Position numbers and translations under genes: made by a program | Part shown: in pieces, positions 12,071 through 28,456 of the stretch | Position numbering within the stretch: position 1 is the first letter of the stretch | Layout: each line of letters begins with the position of its first letter | From: Liolophura sinensis | Taxonomy: Eukaryota; Mollusca; Polyplacophora; Chitonida; Chitonidae | Length of the DNA: 64,000 nucleotides | Direction of reading: 5' to 3' | Assembly: GCF_032854445.1 (NCBI RefSeq) | Contig: NC_088301.1 | Location: 19,397,808 to 19,461,807 of the forward strand | The notes under the pieces: generated by a model | Seen by the model: only the letters and a program-made list of their open reading frames with translations | Told to the model about the DNA's origin: nothing | Database searches by the model: none

Positions 12071-12459
12071 GTGTACACAGAATCCATTCGGCATGAATAC
12101 ACCTGTACCAAACGACCTGTCTGATTTGTCTGTCAAGAACACACAATTAGCAAACAGAAAAAAGTCACTGTCTGTGCAATAAACGATGCAAATGGGCCTG
12201 TAGTCTGGATTGTGTGTTAGATAATATTTTTTAAAAGGATTTACCAGAAATTCATTCTCTCGCTCACAAGAACCGATCAGCTGCACTCATCCACTGCTTG
12301 ATAAGGCTATTAACTCACTGGTATATTAACTCAAATCTATTCTATGATTTTTTATATTTTTTCTTTGATTTAGTTTTTTACATTTTTCATTTAATTGATA
12401 ATTCAAAAGTTCACCCACCAGTTCAGTGCTGTATTTTTTTTTTCTTTTTCTTTTTTCAG

Positions 12460-12705
12460 GCTGAAGGGAATTTTTACTTAGCACAGATAGAAAACTGTTT
12501 AAATACAACGGCCTGCACCTGCTGTTATATGTACATGTACAACGGCTATGGGACGGAGGCGGAACATGCGCAGTTGCATCTAATACAAAACTGGGCGAAG
12601 ATGTTGACAAGTGTGAATGTGCAGCCGATGAAAAATTGTCAAGTCTCGGTTATTACTTCCTTAATTGAAACCTTGGCCAACCTGTGGCAAAATACACGGG
12701 GATAA
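12460..12705 (+). CDS. Candidate terminal exon, Cys-rich start, unknown protein
   Basis: An exceptionally long pyrimidine tract (about 12433-12457) ends in CAG at 12459 and is followed in phase 0 by 81 open codons and TAA at 12703-12705. The peptide has a small cysteine cluster (NTTACTCCY), then a helical stretch (HAQLHLIQNWAKMLTSV), and ends TLANLWQNTRG. An open run of this length directly behind such an acceptor is one of the better signals in the window. No AATAAA lies close by, and no upstream exon can be joined with certainty. Confidence 0.28.
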   Translation, partial: AEGNFYLAQIENCLNTTACTCCYMYMYNGYGTEAEHAQLHLIQNWAKMLTSVNVQPMKNCQVSVITSLIETLANLWQNTRG

Positions 12706-18002
<5,297 letters not shown>

Positions 18003-18078
18003 GCCTATTGGTCGAGTGGTGGGGCGACTGATATGTTTTGCCAATTTGGTCGGTGGTTCGAATCCACATGTGGTCTCA
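18003..18078 (+). mobile_element. tRNA-derived head with good A and B boxes
   Basis: ATTGGTCGAGTGGTGGGGC (A-box region) and GTGGTTCGAATCCACATG (perfect B-box GGTTCGAATCC at about 18053-18066) sit about 35 bases apart, as in a class II tRNA such as Ser or Leu. The acceptor arms do not pair, so it is not an intact tRNA. An antisense SINE-A begins only a few bases downstream, so either one inserted next to the other or the two form a composite. Confidence 0.55.
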
Positions 18079-18083
18079 CTTCA

Positions 18084-18306
18084 TTATTTATTCATTTGAT
18101 TGTTGTTTAACGCCTTACTCAAGAATATTTCACTTACACGATTGCGACCAAAATTATAGCCGGCGGAACCATCCGCACTCTGCTGCAAGACCTTCCACGT
18201 ATAACCGGAGAGGAAGCCAGCATGAACTGTGCTTGAACTCACAGCGACTTTTCCTGGCTCATCGAATAGTGCTGGCTTGCTAAACCCCTCAGCCACGGAG
18301 GCCCCT
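18084..18306 (-). mobile_element. SINE-A copy, near full length, antisense
   Basis: On the minus strand it runs from GGGGCCTCCGTGGCTGAGG (tRNA-related head) through the AAGTCGCTGTGAGTTCAAGC B-box region, GCTGGCTTCCTCTCCGG and CTTGAGTAAGGCGTTAAACA to an AATGAATAAATAA tail. The central GGTTTCCTCC...GGGCTCTGCC segment is partly deleted. The head matches that of the copy at 41668. Confidence 0.88.
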
Positions 18307-19607
18307 GTCGAGAAAGTGTTATCCCTATGTATAACAATGACACCGCTTTCTAAATGACATCTACTAAGCGGATAATCTCGTTCTGCTGAAAATCCGTCCA
18401 TATTGAAAAGTTTCCAAGTTATAGCTCGGTGGAATATGTAGTTGACTTTGAGTGTGGAGGGCGTTTGGGCGTCGGGTAATAGATTTAATGATGAAGGGGG
18501 GATTGGGGGTTAAATAGAGGCAACCCTTTGGGCTTTGAAACCAAATTGCTATTCGCTCTCCCCTATACCACAGAATGCACAAAGTACTAATTCGGTAACA
18601 TTGGCATTCCGTGTTCAGCCATCGCCCAAGAATTGTTTGTTAATATGCCACCATTATGATCGCGTGGGGGCAGCACTATATCGATACTACTGATGCCGGC
18701 TCTGGTCTAAGCGTGTGAAGAAGATATTCCTAACAGATCCATATTGTTGTAGCAAATTATGAGCGGGGATAATGGACCGTCGTATCCCGGGGGTGGGGGC
18801 GAGTGATCCTTCTGAGACTTGGCCTCTCAGACCAGCCATTAGCTTAGTACTTCACTACCAGTAATTCTATCAGTTGCACCTATTATAGATTAGACAAATG
18901 AATCTCTCGTGTAGACACGGCCACATGTATCATTAAGGGACTATGTTCTCAGCACTGAAAATTAAACGGATTATGTTGTCTGTCCCGAGTAGAACAATCT
19001 GCCTGACACGAACTGAGCACAGCGGCCCACGTGCAAGGATCATTAATATCAGCCTGAAAACCATTGGTCATGACAGGCCGCATCTGATTGGCTGAATTAA
19101 CTTCACCACAACGGAAGGCCTGTACTTCGCTCACGCACGCCTATGACCGCAAGCCAGAATGCTTATAAACGCCTTATAAAAGATTAAATTCAAATGAGAA
19201 AGTGTAACAAAAGAACTGTAGCGGCCATTTTATGGTTTCTGCCAAATTAATGTCATTTAACATTACAACATAGGTTCAAAATGGTACTTTTTTACAGTTT
19301 CATGCATGCCCTACTCAGTTTTCTAGAGCCATTTGAATCATAGATGTATTGGCTTGCTGTTGTCACGTTGTGTTGATATCTGGTCATACAGGTTGGTCCC
19401 CATTCACAGCATTCCCCGTGAATGACCCTTGCCAAGCCATTGTATATAGCTATTCCGTAGAGATGCAAAACGTCACGAAAAATCTGTGATTTAAGGTGTG
19501 AATTAACTGTTGTGATTGTCAAAATGCTAGTGAACTGTTAATTCACTAATCGAGCCTTATGAACAATGATATATATTCTACAGTGAAGATTGTCTTCAAA
19601 CGCTCCT
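18307..19607. other. Unique sequence
   Basis: No element seen. The stretch around 18950-19140 is free of repeats and holds a CACGTG and an ATTAATAT core; this is too little to call a regulatory site. Confidence 0.4.
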
Positions 19608-21060
19608 TACAATGATGCTAATGAGGGGTCCCCTATACAGTAATACCTTCCCTACAATGAAGGGTCCCCTACAGTGAAGAGTCCCCTACATTGAAGAGTC
19701 CCCTACAATGATGCTCCCCCTACAATGAAGGGTCCCCTATACAGTAATACCTTCCCTACAATGAAGGGTTCCCTACAGTGAAGAGTCCCCTACAATGAAG
19801 AGTCCCCTACAATGATGCTCCCCTTACAATGAGGAGTCCCCTATACAGTAATACCTTCCCTACAATGCAGAGTCCCCTACAATGAAGAGTCCCCTACAAT
19901 AAAGAGTCCCCTACAATGAAGAGTCTCCTACAATGAAGAGTCCCCTGCAATGATGCTCCCCCTACAATGAAGGGTCCCCTATACAGTAATACCTTCCCTA
20001 CAATGAAGGGTCCCCTACAATGATGCCCCCCCTACAATGAGGGGTCCCCTATACAGTAATACCTTCCCTACAATGAAGGGTCCCCTACAATGAAGGGTCC
20101 CCTACAATGAAGAGTCCCCTACAATGAAGGGTCCCCTACGATGAACAGTCCCCTACAATGATGCTCCCCCTACAATGAGGGATCCCCTATACAGTAATGC
20201 CTTCCCTACAATGAAGGGTCCCCTACAATGAAGGGTCCTCTACAATGAAGAGTCCCCTACAATGATGCTCCTTCTACAATGAAGGGTCCCCTACAATGAT
20301 GCTCCCCTACAATGAAGGGTCCCCGACAATGATACTCCCCCTACAATGAAGAGTCCCCTACAATGATGCTCCCCTACAATGAAGGGTCTCCTACAATGAT
20401 GCTCCCCCTACAATGAAGAGTCCCCTACAATGATGCTCCCCTACAATGAGGGGTCCCTTATACAGTAATACCTTCCCTACAATGAAGGGTCTCCTACAAT
20501 GAAGGGTCCCCAACAATGAAGTCCTCTACAATGATGCTCCCCCTACAATGAAGGGTCCCCTATACAGTAATACCTTCCCTACAATGAAGGGTCCCCTACA
20601 ATGAAGAGTCCCCTACAATGATGCTCTTCTTACAATGAGGGGTCCCCAATACAGTAATACCTTCTCAACAATGAAGGGTCCCCTACAATGAAGGGTCCCC
20701 TACGATGAAGAGTCCTCTACAATGATGCTCCCCCTACAATGAGGGGTCCCCTATACAGTAATACCTTCCCTACAATGAAGGGTCCCCTACAATGAAGAGT
20801 CCCCTACAATGATGCCCCCCCCTACAATGAGGGGTCCCCTATACAGTAATACCTTCCCTACAATGAAGGGTCCCCTACAATGAAGGGTCCCCTACAATGA
20901 AGAGTCCCCTACAATGATGCTCCCCCTACAATGAAGGGTCCCCTATACAGTAATACCTTCCCTACAATGAAGGGTCCCCTACAATGAAGAGTCCCCTACA
21001 ATGATGCTCCCCCTACAATGTCCCCTATACAGTAATACTTTACCTACAATGAAGCGTCCT
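19608..21060. repeat. Minisatellite array, short units (~17 bp), irregular higher order
   Basis: The unit is close to CCCCTACAATGAAGGGT, with AAGAGTC, ATGATGCTC and CTATACAGTAATACCTT variants. The last variant recurs irregularly, about every 100 bases or more at the left end. Nearly every unit carries ACAATG. Single-base differences among units suggest a mixture of old and recent duplications. Confidence 0.95.
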
Positions 21061-21840
21061 CTTTACAATGATGCTTTCCCTACAATGAAGGGTCCCCTAC
21101 AATGAAGGGTCCCCTACACAATGAGACTTTCCCTACAATGAAGGGTTCCATATACAATGATGTTTTCCCTACAATGAAGGGTCCCCTACAATGAAGGGTC
21201 CCCTACACAATGAGACTTTCCCTCCAATGAAGGGTTCCATATACAATGATATTTTCCCTACAATGAAGGGTCCCCTACAATGAAGGGTCCCCTACACAAT
21301 GAGACTTTCCCTACAATGAAGGGTTCCATATACAATGATGTTTTCCCTACAGTGAAGGGCCCCTGCAATGAAGGGTCCCCTACACAATGAGACTTTCCCT
21401 ACAATGAAGGGTTCCATATACAATGATGTTTTCCCTACAATGAAGGGTTCCCTACAATGAAGGGTCCCCTACACAATGAGACTTTCCCTCCAATGAAGGG
21501 TTCCATATACAATGATGTTTTCCCTACAATGAAGGGCCCTACAATGAAGGGTCCCCTACACAATGAGACTTTCCCTACAATGAAGGGTTCCATATACAAT
21601 GATGTTTTCCCTACAATGAAGGGCCCTACAATGAAGGGTCCCCTACACAATGAGACTTTCCCTCCAATGAAGGGTTCCATATACAATGATGTTTTCCCTA
21701 CAATGAAGGGCCCTACAATGAAGGGTCCCCTACACAATGAGACTTTCCCTCCAATGAAGGGTTCCATATACAATGATGTTTTCCCTACAATGAAGGGCCC
21801 CTACAATGAAGGGTCCCCTTCACAATGAGATGTTCCCTAC
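21061..21840. repeat. Minisatellite array, 87-89-bp higher-order unit
   Basis: The GAGACTTTCCCT landmark recurs at 21123, 21212, 21301, 21389, 21478, 21565, 21652 and 21739, giving steps of 89, 89, 88, 89, 87, 87 and 87. The unit is built from four or five of the short ACAATGAAGGG units next door. Because 87 is a multiple of three, both strands show 112-123-codon frames repeating every 29 residues; they follow from repeat length and are not genes. Confidence 0.95.
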
Positions 21841-22200
21841 AATGAAGTGGCCCTTACAATGATGCTTCCCCAACAATGAAGGTCCTCTATACAGTAATAT
21901 TTTCCCTACAATGAAGGGAACTACTATGCAGTGATACCTTCCCAACAATGAAGGGTCCCCTACACAATGAGACTTTCCCTACAATGAAGAGTCCCCTACA
22001 CAATGATATTTTCCCTACAATGAAGGGTCCCCTACACAATGATATTTTCCCTACAATGAAGGGTCCCCTACACAATGATATTTACCATATAATGAAGGGC
22101 CCCCTATACAACGAAACGTTTTCTACGATGAAATGTCCTCTCTTAAAACGAAGTGTTCCCTATACAATCATATATTCTTTGTAACGAAGCGTTCCATATA
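21841..22200. repeat. Degenerate right flank of the minisatellite
   Basis: The ACAATGAAGGGTCCCC and ACACAATGATATTTTCCC units continue with growing divergence, then dissolve into AACGAAGCGTTCC-like sequence by about 22200. This gradient is the usual edge of an array homogenised by unequal exchange in its centre. Confidence 0.88.
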
Positions 22201-24205
22201 TACAATGTTAGAGTTTCATACGTGGCCTCCAACGGAACGCATTGTTTCACTAATATTTCGGGCTTAATTTCTGTTCCACGTAGGCCCATATAGGGATTAC
22301 CAGGCAAGTAACTTATTTAATTATACATCTGACATTTAACGCCGAACTCAAGACGTATTTATCTATACGAACAGGCCTGCTTTGAAACACCTCCCTTGTT
22401 ACACGACAGGAACTATGACGTAACGCGAGGTTAGTTTTTGAGGCGTGAAACTACGAAAAGTGGTACCTTGCCTATTAAGGCATGTAGTAAGTAGGTATCA
22501 CACATAACATATTACGACAAATATTCTCTAGTCAAACGTGAAAAACGTGAAATGTCGAGAGATCTAAAATGAAGTCCATGCCTTTCAGCTTAAGAGTTTG
22601 CTTAAGAGCTGTCTATTGTATTTACTTAGGGTCAGGATTTTAAAATTCTCTCCGAATGGATTAAACAAAGTACATAAACTTTGTCGTAGGCCTCCCCAAG
22701 AAGTTTACAAAATTAAAATCTGTCTGAAAGATAGATCTTCAAACAGCTTAAGGAGCTTTACCTGTGAAACTTGTCATTGTCGATTTTTTGAGGTCCCATC
22801 CAACCACAGCTTACTGCTAAAAACGCATCTTTTAAACGTGAGAGTAACCTTAAAGGCGGTAATTTGGTTTGGCCCTATTAGGACGGTCTGGTTTTCAGGG
22901 AGGAGGAAACCGGTGATCCCGGAGTAAGCCACACCCTGAAACATTTTTGTTACATACATGGTGCAAGGTAGAAATATTACAACAAGATCACAGCTCCGCA
23001 GGAAGTTGAACACTGCACGTATCTTTATGACAGGCTACGGTTCTCCGCATTATGGCGTTTTCAGTGCAGTTTGCGTCCATATCTAATGTTACTGTGGCAG
23101 CGTTGTCGTCTTTGAAACAATATGCAGAGCAAAAATCATTTACTTCTCTCGAAAAGCAAGCTATTGTTTATTTTGCTTCTCTGTCCAACTAGACATGTGG
23201 GTGGTCTCATGGATAGCTAGGTGTGAATATAACAGCAAGATAACACACTGCTCATAGAAATTGACTAAGTTCGTACACCCAAAAAAACAGCATTTCGCCC
23301 TAAGTAGATAATGACGACAAACAAGTGCTGCTATACCTATGTAGACAACTTAAATCTCACATAGACCGTTCATCACCAACAACGGACTGTTTCTAGTATG
23401 GTATTGTATTATCAAGGAAACCCCCATTGGGACAAATAAACAGCAGTGAAGAAATTGGATACAAACACGTCCTTTACAAACATTAAGTCTGTCAGACGGT
23501 GAGCTAGACCAGGTGATGGCTGTTTCTGGCGAGTTTACCGTTGCCAGCTGGAGATGTCTTCCTTATAGCCGCCTTGTTTTCCTGGCATTTTCACGCGGCG
23601 TTTCCTTCTCTTACTGGAGAGCTGGGTGGCTTGGGACGAGTGTTCTCCCCCTCAACAACCCAGTCAAACGACAGGGCAGGGTTAACGGTAGCCTCTTAGC
23701 ATTTATAAGTCAATTCACAGTTCGTATTTTACGTTCTACAAGACGGTTTGTTGTTCCACATGGACCGCCTGCTCGCCATTCTGTAATCTGATCTTCACCG
23801 ACACAAGGAGCAGACTTTAGTACGGCTGTCGTGTACCAGCGAATAAAACGGCTTCATCCAGCACGCAATGTTTGCCTAGAGATTTTGTGTTTAGCCCTCG
23901 AGACTAGCCCGCTAACACGTCTTGGCTTTTCTCCAATCTTTCTTTAAACACGGTATGAATGCGGGTAAAGTATTGCACAGTGCGGCTTTATTGTATGCAT
24001 TTTGTGTCGATTTAGTTGGTGGCAAGTCTTCTGACAGAGACTTTGTTTAGCAAGGTATTTAAATGATATCACTCGGACAATAGAATCTAATGATTTTCTA
24101 TCGTGTTGTCAAACTAGGACACGGGCTCTGTGTTAGAATTTACCTTCCGGTTTTGCGCGCTTTGTGAAGTCCCCGACAATGTGCATGTTGCCTTATTAGT
24201 AGCTG
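22201..24205. other. Unique sequence
   Basis: Frames at 22598-22927 and 23513-23791 are within chance length and lack splice support. No repeats were recognised. Confidence 0.4.
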
Positions 24206-24679
24206 CAATATATGTAACTTGTCTGTCTATGGAGTGGTGCAGCCACGAGAGTTACAATGCGAAAGCCTTCCTAAACTGTCGACTTTCTGATTTAGGACAT
24301 TTATTGGTAAATATCTTCTAAAAAAGCCACGTTGCAAAGCAAAGGATACACTCTGAGAGTTCAGAGTGTATATACGGAGCTCTTTCTTTTCGTGTTTATG
24401 ACTCTTTTTTTTACCCTAGTTTAGAACGAAGACAATAACAACAACAGTGAAACACAGTATAAATGGTAAAAATTATGAACATAAGAGCTTGTAGTGAGAT
24501 CATTTGGGATCGCTTAGTCTGTATATACTCTGTGGACTCTCAGTTCAAGATATGCTTTGCCGCGTCGCTTATTTTGAAGATATTTACCGATTAATGTCCT
24601 CGATCAGAAAGTCGACATTTTAGGAAGGCTTTCGCATTATAACTCTCGTGGCTGAGCCACTGGATAGGTAGATGAGTTT
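24206..24679. repeat. Foldback element: two ~160-bp inverted arms around a ~140-bp loop
   Basis: The left arm (about 24206-24376) is the reverse complement of the right arm (about 24517-24679). Identical blocks include TTTAGGAAGGCTTTCGCATT (right arm, from about 24619), ATCAGAAAGTCGACA, GAAGATATTTACC and AACTCTCGTGGCTG, separated by small substitutions and indels. Identity is highest in the middle of the arms and falls at the outer ends. The left arm also holds a small hairpin of its own (CACTCTGA/TCAGAGTG). There is no coding capacity in arms or loop. Confidence 0.85.
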
Positions 24680-24815
24680 TGTGTTTCTTATTGTTGGTGT
24701 TGGAGTGGGGTGTTGTGACTGCACATTGCTCATTTTTTCTTCTTGTTTTTTGCCTATTTCCAGAGCACTATAATATGATTATCATACTTCTGCTTTGTCC
24801 ATTTCTCTCTTTCAG

Positions 24816-24909
24816 AGAAGATTATACGCAATTAGTATCCTGGCATGAGGACGTCAGTAGTCTAGGAAAACCGCCCGCTGATGGCGTTACGATGCGGAAG
24901 CTCATCTGA
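24816..24909 (+). CDS. Candidate terminal exon, unknown protein
   Basis: A very strong 3' splice site (CTTTGTCCATTTCTCTCTTTCAG, ending at 24815) is followed, one base into a codon, by 30 open codons reading EDYTQLVSWHEDVSSLGKPP and ending DGVTMRKLI, with TGA at 24907-24909. It lies about 140 bases downstream of the foldback element. The open run is short, so the call leans on the splice site. No polyadenylation signal was found close by and no upstream exon can be assigned. Confidence 0.25.
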
Positions 24910-26652
24910 TAACTCAGGCCTACCGCTGAGAATTACAAGCTTACATTTAACATTCTTTGACGTGATACGAAACAGCGGTTAGGATTTGCGACGCGATAAA
25001 GTTGCGCGCCGTCTTCGTTCATAGACACGGACTATTTTATCTTGCGCTGTCTACCGTAGCTGAAGTATGTCACGCCATGACCAAAAGCTAAAGTGTTGAT
25101 CTTGATCTCCAAAGACTTCGGCTCTTTCTGTGTTACTGGTCACGTGAGCCTAACATTTCACGGCGCTTAGACGCGATGATAATGTCTTGGATGTGGAATC
25201 GCTTTGTTTATCTTTAATAACGACCACTCCCAACACGGAAAGGGCTGGATTACACAACTGATGCTGGCCAAAAATGTTTCATGTCTTACACTCGAAATTT
25301 TATACAGGGTCTTTACATAAACATTAAGTAAACTTCATATCTGCATGTGCATATAATTTACAACTCCCGATGAAACTGGTTGAAGGTGGAATGCCGCCGT
25401 TTCCTAGGTTCAAAGAAAAGAACTTGTCAGTTTGTTTAACGTTCGGCAATTCCTTTCACTATATGGAGTCATAGATAAGTATAAGAGTAGTTGTGGATTC
25501 ATTTGCCAGTCTTTCGAATCAAAGGCTATCACCGACCTAAATGGTTCTCAACCTTAAAAAGATCACTTACAAAAGCAATCGCAAATAAAATGTTCTGACT
25601 CCTATAACAGTTGGGAGATTGAAGGCTATTTGTCGTTCAGCTTTGGATGTAGACATATTTACAGCACCGCCACATAATACCTATGATATAACAAGCAGTA
25701 GACATGTCTTGGAACGCATAGCGTAGATTAAATCTTGTGGAATTATTAGTGCGTTAAGTGCCTATAAATTCGGAACGACAAATACGCAGTTATTATGAAC
25801 CCCCATCTTAGATAACCGTTAGGGATACGCCTGCAGAATAAAACTAATCGTTGGAGTGCCTGTAATCAGCGGTGGAACACCTGCGATGTAACCGTAGCCC
25901 TGTACAAGGAAGTATACATCAGTTGAGCAAGTCTTGCCTGAGGTCAACGACAAGGGGTTTTGCAGTCAACAGTCAGGGCACGTACAGAACTTCCGGTTAC
26001 GTATAATGAAATGTACCAAGTATAAGTTAACCTGATCTGCCTCAGCTCACGTAACGCCTTCTTCAGGAAGCAGATGATACTTTTTCCCCTAACCTGAGGT
26101 GAAGTTAACCCATTAATCATCGTCAAAACCATCATTTAAGGAACCATTATGGCGCTCAAACAAGACGTATTTTCCTAGGCGAATTCCTCAGATGTGCCGT
26201 TTGATCTGTCGGTCTCTAATTTAATTGGGTCTTGTATGCAGCGTGTTGGCTGATGGATTGGATTTACACGTGGCTACCTATGTAGGCAGTTATCTCAGCG
26301 TGGAATGGTTAACAGTGACGAACCTACCATAGGCAGTGCACCATTACGGTAAATGTACACCAGGAAATTTGGAACCACTAAATAAGATATATTACGGAAC
26401 AGTTATCTCTTTCCTCTTAGCTCACAACCCCTTCTTTCGGTTAAACCCGCCCTCCAGGCAGACCCTTCACCCTCCCCATCTCAAACCTTTCCTCCACATT
26501 TCTTTCTGCCTCATTCCGACCTACAGTCAGTCGGTATGGCTTTCCCGATAGCCGCGTCTAACTCTTATACTCACCACAACTTTCAATCCGGCTCGTACCA
26601 AGGCAATTTGTAGGAACTAACAACCCTTATGCCGTTTCCTTCTTTCTTGCAG
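24910..26652. other. Unique sequence
   Basis: No repeats or supportable exons seen until the pyrimidine tract in front of the microexon candidate at 26653. Confidence 0.4.
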
Positions 26653-26678
26653 ACTGTATCGTGGCGAAAAAAACAACA
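26653..26678 (+). CDS. Candidate 26-nt microexon
   Basis: CCGTTTCCTTCTTTCTTGCAG (ending at 26652) is a near-ideal acceptor, and 26 bases later comes a perfect GTAAGT donor (26679). All three frames are open. Read so as to enter the next candidate exon (27692) in phase 0 it gives CIVAKKTT; in the alternative phase it gives LYRGEKNN. Microexons of this size are known in animal neural and cytoskeletal genes. The juxtaposition of two strong sites is the evidence; the coding content is too short to judge. Confidence 0.3.
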
Positions 26679-27691
26679 GTAAGTGCCTCGCATAGAGTTT
26701 GTATTCCAATGTCCACATTACCAGCCCAGCTGGATTCAGTCATCGGAAGGTCGCCTTATAAATTGCCATTGAGTGAACCCAGGATGACCATTTCTCGATA
26801 AGCACGCCGAAAAAATCCAACCTGTGTTTGTTTGTTCATTTGTTTTCGTAGGTCTAACCGACGTATCTACAAAACTAACAGCTATTTCCGAGTGATTAGA
26901 GAAATGTATACATTTGCTTGACCTGTGTATAAGGAGCATTGATAGGCTTTCTATCAACGTTAAAGTATTCCAACTGTTCATTGAAATCATTGAATGCTAT
27001 AAATTGTTCCCTACATATTCATCCTTACAAAGACTTATTAAATTGCAAACTATGACGCAACATTTAAGTAAAAAGTACACTGGAAACTCCACTTCCAGTA
27101 GGTATATCAGCAGGTATATGGTTGGATCGTTTTTTTTTTTGTGTGAATATATCGAACCTCTATACTCGGTTTTATACTTTAGTGAAGGAACTTAGTCTTG
27201 GAATCAGTAAAAAGCAAAATAAACCTTTTGGATACTGTGACACGATATCGATAACACTGAATATGTCATAAGACAAGTGACGAAAAGTGGCCTTGAATGT
27301 ATTAGGTGCACTTGAAACAAGTTCAAAGCAGTTTCTAAACACCTAAACCAAGATGTGACCGGAAAAACCTGTGGTAATTGTCTGAGTATTTCACAGGACA
27401 AACTGGTGAGAGTGTGGTGGTGTACATTTGTGCATGACTAATTCATTGGCATCACACCAAAACAGTCGTGCTTATGCCGTATAATTGTACAGCATAAATG
27501 TCAGCAATGACACTTATGACCTCGAAGCCCGCCACCAGAGTACAAGGGGCTTTATTAAATATTCCTCGACTTTTACTACTGGACTGCATCCCTATACTGT
27601 GTGTTTTGAATATCAACAACCTCTCGTTTTGTCTCGTCTTTGTTCCTAACACCGATTTTCTCTTCTGAATTACCCCGAATGTTCTCGCCAG

Positions 27692-27988
27692 ACAATGGCA
27701 GCCTGGACAAGCTCCTCTCGACCGGTGAACTGCTGTTTGGCGAAGACACGAGGTTTCTCTCAAAGAGCCAAGACAAAGAGATACCGTCATGTAAAGGCTG
27801 TGCGACGGGGCCAGGTAAGGCTTCTAGCTGCCTCTCAATGGAACATGCGAGCAGCGAAGCCAACGGAACAAGAGAATCTTCTCGATTCGTCTTCTAAGAC
27901 ATCTGATACACGACTTCCAGAGGAGATCCTCTGTGACAAACTAACCGGAGACATTAGTCATCCGCCAGTATACATTGTATCTGTCCAG
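27692..27988 (+). CDS. Candidate coding exon (best in window), unknown protein
   Basis: The 3' splice site has a CTAAC branch-like core and pyrimidine-rich sequence ending CTCGCCAG (27691). One frame is open for all 297 bases to a consensus donor CAG|GTATGA; it contains ATG at 27695 in good context (ACAATGG). Its first half is basic (KTRGFSQRAKTKRYRHVKAV) and its second half acidic and polar (LPEEILCDKLTGDISHPPVY, then IVSVQ). A second frame is open from the same acceptor to an internal strong donor CCAG|GTAAGG at 27814/27815 and reads NGSLDKLLSTGELLFGEDTR onward. Two frames with two donors suggest alternative splicing or an unresolved frame choice. No family is recognised. Confidence 0.4.
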
Positions 27989-28350
27989 GTATGAGCTCAA
28001 ACCCTATAGCTGATGTAAAGGTTTGTGTTCAATATTGAATACATGCATGTCTGAAAACCCACAGATGCGATTACTTGGAAATCTGAACGCATTATTGTGA
28101 ACAAATATTCTGTTCATATAGTTCTAATATGGGCGCATATCATTTGTAGACGTTGCATACAAGGTAAGAGAATCATGGGGTACGGCAATAACAGCGTGCA
28201 TTTAGTACATTATACATGAATGTGCATATCGATTCGGAGACAAGAAAACCGAAGCCAAATGGAATTTCTAAACATGTTAATAAATTAAATATAGGTCATG
28301 TTTAGACACGCACAAAATTAACATCGTCTTCAACTTCTTGTATTGCACAG

Positions 28351-28389
28351 GGAAAAAGTGATCCGGAAGAAGTGATCCAGAAGAAGTGA
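28351..28389 (+). CDS. Candidate terminal exon of the 27.7-kb gene model
   Basis: CTTCAACTTCTTGTATTGCACAG (ending at 28350) is a strong acceptor 362 bases after the donor at 27988. Joined in phase 0 it adds GKSDPEEVIQKK and stops at TGA 28387-28389. If the internal donor at 27814 is used instead, the frame stops after two further residues. The coding part contains two and a half copies of a 14-base AGTGATCCGGAAGA-like repeat. Confidence 0.33.
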   Translation, partial: GKSDPEEVIQKK

Positions 28390-28456
28390 TAAATGTGAAT
28401 ATATACCAGAATTCCAGTTGTTTAAACTTACCAACTACACACGAAGGTATGATCTT

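Noticed and set aside
18003-18078. Functional tRNA-Ser/Leu gene
   Set aside because: A and B boxes are good but the acceptor stem ends do not pair.
19394-19420. TTGGTCCCC followed by TTCACAGC, resembling miR-133
   Set aside because: Insertions and deletions inside the mature region; no precursor hairpin seen.
21435-21828. 112-codon (minus) and 123-codon (plus) frames with a 29-residue repeat
   Set aside because: They are the 87-bp tandem unit (a multiple of three) read on both strands; no start, splice or conservation evidence.
24495-24506. TGAGATCATTT, matching the first 11 bases of the bantam microRNA
   Set aside because: The match ends after 11 bases and the flanks do not fold as a bantam precursor.
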